This document shows, piece by piece, positions 5,728 through 6,507 of a DNA stretch of 6,507 nt (within the stretch, counting starts at the first letter, position 1; the number at the start of each line of letters is the position of its first letter). The notes under the pieces are model-generated. The model worked only from the letters and a program-made list of their open reading frames with translations. It was not told the origin of the DNA and did not search any database. The DNA is from Nitrospinota bacterium. Lineage in GTDB: Bacteria; UBA8248. The stretch is taken from contig WTGD01000084.1 in the NCBI GenBank assembly GCA_011523725.1, forward strand, positions 1 to 6,507, in the 5' to 3' direction. The position numbers were made by a program, and so were the translations under genes.

Positions 5728-6507
5728 TCATTGGGTGATTTCTTTGGGGTCCGCCACGATGCTGCGCGTCTTCTGAACCTCCACCTCGAACTCGAGCCGC
5801 GCGGCCTTGTTGTTCGTCTCGAAGGACATCTTTCTCGACCCGGCTTTTCCTCCTTCGCCCCTCGAGCGTTCCGAGAACGCCTTGATCATGTCCGCGAAAT
5901 TCACTTCGCCGATGTAGGAGTCGGGCAGCAGATACACGTAGCGGAACAGATAAACATTCGCCGAGGGGTCGGGGTTCACGAACAGGCGGTCCCCCGCCTC
6001 CAAGGCATCAATGGCGTCTTTCCCCACGCTCGCCCCCTCGCCCAACTTCACTTTGTCCGATTTCCAGCGGGGCTTGTCCCTGTTCGAGCCATAGGCCCAC
6101 AAGATTCTGTCCTGCCCGAACAACCCGCGGCCGCTTCCTTTGAGCTTGATGCCGACCAGCTTGAAGCTGATCTGCTCGCGAACATCCCGGAACACGGAAG
6201 ACAAGCCGGCGGGCGAAGCGACGGGGTCATAGCTGATTTCGAGAAAAGCGGCCCTTTTGAGATCCGTCAGCCATTCGCGGCGCCTCTTGGTGAATTTCTC
6301 CTTGAAGAGTTCGTCGCGGATTTTGCCGGACACCCTGTCGAGGGTAATCACTTTCCCCGGCGTCACGTCAGCGACATGAACGACGTGAAAACCCACCCTC
6401 GTTCTCGTCGGCTTGCTCGTCCCGCCCTTCGCCGTCGAGAAAATGAGTTGTTCGAGTTCGGGAAAGACCTCTCCCTTCTTCACGGAGCCCAGTGATCCGC
6501 CCCGGCT
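5728..6507 (-). CDS. PpiC/SurA-type peptidyl-prolyl isomerase, C-terminal part (5' end outside window)
   Basis: The frame is open to the window edge and shows 259 residues. The first (SRGGSLGSVKKGEVFPELEQ, then GFHVVHVADV) match the second half of a parvulin/PpiC rotamase domain, which catalyses proline isomerisation and in SurA/PrsA-like proteins aids folding of exported proteins. A helical segment at about 53-92 (DELFKEKFTKRRREWLTDLKRAAFLEI) matches the region after the rotamase in SurA-like proteins. Beyond it lie about 165 residues that I do not recognise, mixed alpha/beta in character with no membrane segment. The N-terminus, where a signal peptide would be, is not in the window. A GTG at 6483 could be mistaken for a start, but homology continues upstream of it. 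The gene ends nine bases before rqcP. Confidence 0.85.
   Translation of the reverse strand, partial: SRGGSLGSVKKGEVFPELEQLIFSTAKGGTSKPTRTRVGFHVVHVADVTPGKVITLDRVSGKIRDELFKEKFTKRRREWLTDLKRAAFLEISYDPVASPAGLSSVFRDVREQISFKLVGIKLKGSGRGLFGQDRILWAYGSNRDKPRWKSDKVKLGEGASVGKDAIDALEAGDRLFVNPDPSANVYLFRYVYLLPDSYIGEVNFADMIKAFSERSRGEGGKAGSRKMSFETNNKAARLEFEVEVQKTRSIVADPKEITQ

Noticed and set aside
5464..6495. Long open reading frame on the plus strand (343 codons)
   Set aside because: It is antisense to the isomerase and rqcP genes, with no recognisable domain or ribosome-binding site.

Overview
The window is one strand's worth of bacterial genes: every gene I can support reads on the minus strand, so transcription runs from position 6507 towards 1. 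By eye the DNA is GC-rich (around 60%). The PpiC/SurA-type chaperone fragment suggests a Gram-negative-type cell envelope. PyrR, an RqcP-like S4 protein and the PyrR-PyrB-PyrC-CarA-CarB gene order are best known from Gram-positive bacteria but also occur in several less-studied phyla. I cannot name the organism.

Layout in order of transcription: (1) 6507-5728, the C-terminal part of a parvulin-type peptidyl-prolyl isomerase with a long unrecognised C-terminal extension, entering from outside the window. (2) 5718-5404, a small S4-domain RNA-binding protein resembling RqcP/YabO. (3) 5403-5155, a regulatory leader with a weak promoter candidate, a strong hairpin, a close match to the PyrR-binding loop, a short leader ORF with an excellent Shine-Dalgarno, and an intrinsic terminator inside that ORF. 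(4) pyrR (5154-4630), pyrB (4590-3571), pyrC (3587-2265) and carA (2268-1177), tightly packed with overlaps at pyrB/pyrC and pyrC/carA. (5) 1176-895, an unusually long carA-carB spacer carrying a palindromic repeat element. (6) carB from 894, running off the window at position 1 after 298 codons.

Together the pyr/car genes encode the first three steps of de novo UMP synthesis: carbamoyl phosphate synthetase (CarA+CarB), aspartate transcarbamylase (PyrB) and dihydroorotase (PyrC), with their UMP-sensing regulator PyrR. The visible catalytic residues are intact in all of them.

The most interesting part is the leader. The PyrR-binding loop touches the ribosome-binding site of the leader ORF, and the leader ORF is translated straight through the terminator hairpin. 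I found no clear antiterminator of the Bacillus kind. This suggests attenuation in which PyrR-UMP blocks leader translation, so the terminator folds. Without PyrR a ribosome following RNA polymerase keeps the hairpin open. The elements are seen in the sequence; the mechanism is inference.
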